This document shows, piece by piece, positions 61,001 to 64,000 of a DNA stretch of 64,000 bases; within the stretch, counting starts at the first letter, position 1, and each line of letters starts with the position of its first letter. The DNA is from Mastigias papua (Eukaryota; Cnidaria; Scyphozoa; Rhizostomeae; Mastigiidae). The translations under genes were made by a program, and so were the position numbers. The notes under the pieces were generated by a model. It searched no databases, was not told the origin of the DNA, and worked only from the letters and a program-made list of their open reading frames with translations. The stretch covers positions 11,953,030-12,017,029 of the forward strand of contig OZ025275.1 in assembly GCA_964019165.1 (NCBI GenBank). The letters are read 5' to 3'.

Positions 61001-61570
61001 ATACTTTTGTATATATTCAAATAACCTAGGAAATTATGTCATAGGATGAGGGATTTAGTAGAAATAGGAGGTTAGGCATATCGAATATGTTGCAATGAAA
61101 GAAGAAACTCTTGGGAAAGGTTATGAAAAAGAAATTGGTATAAAGAAATCAAAGACCAAAGAAGAGGATCTAAGAAACACCCTTTGCTTATCAGCGGGAA
61201 TGGGAATACCAATGTCAAGAGCAACGTGATTGGAAACAATTATGTTCATATGGCCTACTCTCTTGAGTCTAAAGCTTGAATCGAGTATTACATCATAGCA
61301 GTAATAAGTCTTGCAACAATGACCATGTAGATGTACTATGAATATTCCATCTATGATTATAACTTCATGAGAAATCCCCTGCTAAGGCTCTTAAATTGAT
61401 CTAAGAAAGAGTTATTCTATAGAAATAAACCTAATGCAGTTGGATTGTTGTTAAAAAGCCTAGAAATAATGAAAGATGCTCAAACACAGAATGCTTACAA
61501 GGACTGAGTGTTTGGTAGTAAACTTGGAAAGTTCACTGGTAATCTTGTTATCTTGTTTTGACCAAATCTC
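51962..61570 (-). CDS. Leucine-rich-repeat single-pass transmembrane protein, 5' partial
   Basis: Cell-surface LRR protein; ligand unknown. Exons in transcript order (- strand): 61499-61570, 60475-60546, 59103-59174, 58679-58750, 58372-58443, 57354-57425, 56858-56929, 55369-55440, 54879-55030, 53648-53809, 52508-52622, 51962-52070. The first eight are exactly 72 nt, each enters with one base and leaves with two bases of a split codon, and each encodes one 24-residue LRR (pattern LxLxxNxIxxLPxxxFxxLxxL). Next come an LRRCT cap, a Thr-rich stalk, a hydrophobic transmembrane segment and a 35-residue tail. All phases join, giving about 370 residues in the window. Signal peptide, LRRNT cap and perhaps more repeats must lie upstream (higher coordinates). 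The architecture resembles many animal LRR receptors and adhesion proteins; I cannot assign an orthologue. Confidence 0.92.
52508..52622 (-). CDS. Transmembrane exon
   Basis: Encodes a short HTPLP juxtamembrane piece, then LIIGVAIGSVIIVVVIILFV (one strong hydrophobic helix), then the basic stop-transfer sequence YLYRRPIARR. This sets the type I topology: LRRs outside, tail inside. Donor is GTAAGG. Confidence 0.95.
53648..53809 (-). CDS. Thr/Ser-rich extracellular stalk exon
   Basis: Encodes about 54 residues rich in T, S, K and E (for example VKTTTETTKQLTTGK), low in hydrophobics, placed between the LRRCT cap and the membrane segment. Composition suits an extended, possibly O-glycosylated stalk. 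The last codon is completed by the transmembrane exon (T + CC). Confidence 0.88.
54879..55030 (-). CDS. LRRCT (cysteine-rich C-terminal cap) exon
   Basis: Begins LKSNPIKCTCKLKSDL, the standard N-P-x-x-C-x-C opening of an LRR C-terminal cap. Two later cysteines (IRCTN and DANC) complete the four-cysteine disulphide pattern. It enters with one base and leaves with one base of a split codon, joining the last LRR exon and the stalk exon in frame. Confidence 0.93.
55369..61570 (-). CDS. Eight 72-nt LRR exons of the LRR membrane protein
   Basis: One LRR per exon, all in identical phase. Readable cores include LGNNKLSKIAPGAFQGL (57354-57425), LEDNKIEILPSGVFKDL (58372-58443), IEQNRIEHLPDRIFANL (60475-60546), LQKNRLSTLAPDVFKDL (56858-56929) and LEGNLLENLPDGIFKGS (59103-59174). 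The final repeat (55369-55440) runs straight into the cap. The 58679-58750 repeat is diverged (DWKSNLIKVIRPAMF) and the 61499-61570 repeat lacks the usual F-x-x-L segment, but both keep length and phase. Confidence 0.92.
55672..56014. mobile_element. MITE family A copy
   Basis: About 343 bp from TACACTTTTTTTTTATAAGA to TTATAAAAAAACGTGTA, in an intron of the LRR gene. It shares GAGGCTCAATTTTCTTAACT, the inner GAGGCTGAGATTTTCTTAA-like words and TTTGAGCCTCATTTTCTTAT with the 29,463 copy. Confidence 0.72.
57600..57725. mobile_element. Truncated MITE family A copy
   Basis: Left end ACACGGTTTTTTATACGAAA and about 125 bp of the body (GAGGCTGAGATTTTTTTAAC, GGCTAAAAGGGGTAACC), then an abrupt switch into the ATTC repeat at 57,726. 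The right half is missing. Confidence 0.6.
57726..57836. repeat. (ATTC)n degenerate simple repeat
   Basis: Runs of TTCATTCATTTATTCATTCA and similar, about 110 bases, adjoining the truncated family A MITE in an LRR-gene intron. Confidence 0.9.
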
Positions 61571-63768
61571 CTGAAATGGAACAAAAAGATTACCGTATGA
61601 CCTCTTCAATACTTTCTCATGTACAAAAGAGGATCATAGCATTTAACTGGAGGGGATCAGATACTTACTTGCGGAAAGAAAGAAAATGGCCTATCAAATG
61701 ATAGAAATCTATGGGTGTACAAAGAATAACAATTAGCGAAGATAAATCATTTCCGCTCTTTAGGCATGCCATGGAGATATTAATATGACACAAAAGGGAA
61801 CAAGAAATGAAGCTTAGGAAATGAGCAAGGAGAAAAAAATATTAATTATGCAAGCATTAGTAATTGGGCATTGAGAAACCACTCTTAGTTGCATAGGAAG
61901 GAGCAGCTGCTCCACGAATCAGTCAAAAAGATAGTTAAGAACTCCTTCACGTCTCCTTCCCTTATTTTCAATGTTCAATGGAAGTGCTTGTGTACCAAAG
62001 AAGAAGTCACTAGTCACAGGGATCACTTTATTACACACAATATTTTTCTATTCCACACATAGGATACGTTCTTTCTCCCCTTCTTTCTCAACTTCTGTGT
62101 ATCTGTAGTTCTTTATCATTTCCTTTATATCATGGGCTGATTTGAAAGTCAGGGCTTCATCAATGCACAAAAAAGATTAAAATACTGCCCTTAAAATATA
62201 ATTCCTTTCAAACTTCATTTTATGATATACGATACTCTGCGAAACTCTTGGGAAACTTAAAGACATTTTGAGCTGCTTGAGAAAATCTCCTTTCTTCCCT
62301 AATAAATATTGCTGACTTCCACAGTTGTAATCGCAGGAGACTGAGCGATTCACTCTCAAGTAACGTCCAAGCGACTAAATCTTTATCTCAACATTGTGTT
62401 AAGGGGATTGGGGATTAATATCCTTCGAGCTTGGACGGAAACTCATTATCATAAAACACAGTATTCAAGTCAGTGTGTGTTCCAACGAATTTTCATTGTA
62501 CGTTTTAAAGCTTTAAATGGTCCAATTCCCTGGTTACGTCATCGTCATTTCAATTCTAAATGTAGCATCCTGGCTTGGAAGATTGAATTAGCTAGCAGTT
62601 CTCACACTACTTTTAAAGCTAATCGTTTATCTCGCAGTATCTTATCCGCACAAACCTCGTAATCTTGACGAGATATTGGATTTAGCAGAAATGTAATAAG
62701 ATTGCTAGAAGACAAAATCGTATTGAAGATGCTATAAGCATTTGCAGAAGCAAATCACATTTGAGGACATTTTTGCTAAAATGGTTCAGTTCATTATAAA
62801 ATTGCTCCTTGTTAGTAAATTTGCGGTCACTGTTATTTCATGAGATTTCCTCTGCTCAAATCTAAACGCATTACAAAAACACATGCATTCTGCATACTTG
62901 TAGATTAGGTTTTCAATGTTTATTGAAGAAGGTTGTTCTAGAAATCTGGTACATAGAATTTACTATCGTGCTGAACTATTGTATTCTAACAGCTTAAAAT
63001 TACATCTAAAGCCGGCTGTAACTATGTTCCACATTTTATGGCTTGAAAGGAAAGGCATCGAATCATAAAACATCCCGTATCAAACGTATCAAAGATCTCA
63101 TGAAGTTTTAGGACCATTTCACATTATGAAAACTACAATCTCCTGTTCAGACGAAGAACTTATCATGCTTTTAAAAGTACAAAGCTTTCTATACGCCCAT
63201 GCAAACTGGCTGGTGGATGTGGGGAATTTATAACTTTTCCATACGTGACAAAGAACTAAGCAAATTTTATGCATAAATCGCCCCTTCATCTTACTTGCAA
63301 AGAAAAATGAGCCAATCATATCGTGGCTACTTTTCAATGATCTTCATGGGCTAGTGAATTAGGTTTGTGCACAATACTGGGTAAAAATTGGGATGGTATT
63401 TTGGCGATTTCTGACTGTCATAGGCTGATTTGTAAAGCTGGAGCTGAGGTAAATGAACAAATTAAAATCAGATGTCTTAGCAACTATATCAGAAAATTGC
63501 CCAAATTCAAAACCAAGCGGCTATAGCTTGGAACATGCCAGTAAAGGAATGCCAGACTTAAAAGGGATTTAGCCATCCACTTTCGATGCTCTTGTTTACA
63601 AGCAATACCAACAAAACATGAGTGATGTAGCATGTGCTTGATGATATTTGCAGCGACATTTGGCAGGTAGCTGTAATCAAGTGAGCTGCTTGTTCTATGT
63701 TCTCGATGAGTGAATTTATCTTGGTACTTAATGACGTTTATTTTAGTGTTTACTGCCAACCAGGGCGA
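61571..63768. other. Upstream of the readable LRR gene; no supported exon
   Basis: Probably intron sequence of the LRR gene, because its signal peptide and LRRNT exons are missing from what I can read. I looked for further 72-nt LRR exons on the - strand and found none. A + strand stretch at 62,490-62,660 contains a short KALNGPIPWL-like frame that could be an old LINE fragment. Confidence 0.5.
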
Positions 63769-63924
63769 TTAAGTCTGGTTTCCATATAATGGTAAAGAGT
63801 TTTAAGCGAGTCACATACTGTCTGCGACTGTCTGCGTTGATCGTAAGCACTTCAAAACTTGATATGAAACACAGTCTGTGACTCTCTCAAACCTCCTTAT
63901 GGTTATATGGAAACCAGGCTTTAA
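63769..63924. mobile_element. Short MITE flanked by TTAA
   Basis: TTAA then GTCTGGTTTCCATATAA on the left, TTATATGGAAACCAGGCT then TTAA on the right: a 15-16 bp inverted repeat with a TTAA on both sides, total about 156 bp. The TTAA target fits piggyBac- or Kolobok-type mobilisation. The body repeats a GACTGTCTGCG-like word. Confidence 0.72.
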
Positions 63925-64000
63925 CAAAGAATATACGACTGCTAATCGGTACCCCAAATCGGAGAACCATGTTTAAGGAAGAATAGATGCCACAAGTATG

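Noticed and set aside
61664..61720. Possible 41-nt - strand exon ending at a GTAAGT before the first readable LRR exon
   Set aside because: The phase could fit, but the peptide does not follow the LRR pattern or the 72-nt rule of its neighbours.
61900..61913. 14-bp perfect palindrome GGAGCAGCTGCTCC
   Set aside because: Isolated; short palindromes of this size occur by chance and nothing around it suggests a site.
62396..62662. 88-codon + strand frame with KALNGPIPWL
   Set aside because: Might be an old LINE fragment, but too short and diverged to call; no splice or domain support.
63484..63759. 91-codon - strand frame
   Set aside because: No recognisable domain, hydrophobic pattern or splice context; it ends beside a MITE.

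Overview
The window is AT-rich metazoan DNA with intron-split genes, canonical GT-AG splice sites and many dispersed repeats. Protein similarity (recalled, not searched) identifies two conserved animal genes. The repeat content (LINE tails, a retroelement ORF with a 2A-like motif, several MITE families, tRNA-like SINEs) suggests an aquatic invertebrate such as a sponge, cnidarian or invertebrate deuterostome. The sequence alone does not let me name the species. There is nothing bacterial here: no operons, no CRISPR array, no rRNA.

Region 1 (about 440-26,073, + strand) is a USP7/HAUSP deubiquitinase gene in 36 recognisable coding exons. It runs from the end of the MATH (TRAF-like) domain through the split catalytic core (Cys codon 1997-1999, His codon 9551-9553, FDDDVV in 9940-9972) and the UBL repeats to the conserved C-terminal activating tail. 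The exons join in one frame to 948 residues; only about the first 155 residues lie upstream of the window. Region 2 (26,074-31,335) is repeat-rich. It holds a diverged ~120-bp direct duplication, a possible small unrecognised + strand gene, a degenerate THAP-like fragment and two MITEs.

Region 3 (31,436-47,205, - strand) is TMF1 (TATA element modulatory factor, a Rab6-binding golgin): one 1,650-nt first exon, 19 coiled-coil exons and a 27-nt terminal exon, 1,187 residues in all. Its last intron holds the most unusual item in the window. This is a 238-codon + strand ORF (32,709-33,425) with a canonical 2A-like DVEKNPGP motif followed by three C2HC zinc knuckles. It ends in a GAA-rich tail and is bracketed by a 10-bp direct repeat, so it looks like a short retroposed ORF1-type unit without a reverse transcriptase.

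Region 4 (47,206-51,961) is intergenic. It holds a 21-copy 22-bp minisatellite with a 44-bp higher-order pattern, a (TA)n tract and a strong G-quadruplex motif. Region 5 (51,962 to at least 61,570, - strand) is a single-pass leucine-rich-repeat membrane protein: eight exons of exactly 72 nt, each one LRR in the same phase, then an LRRCT cap, a Thr/Ser-rich stalk, a transmembrane exon and a short cytoplasmic tail. Its 5' end (signal peptide, LRRNT) lies outside the part I can read. Beyond it, 61,571-64,000 holds no gene I can support, but does hold a TTAA-flanked MITE.

The three genes show no functional clustering: nuclear/cytosolic ubiquitin control, Golgi tethering and cell-surface recognition. 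USP7 and TMF1 are convergent. TMF1 and the LRR gene lie in tandem on the - strand.
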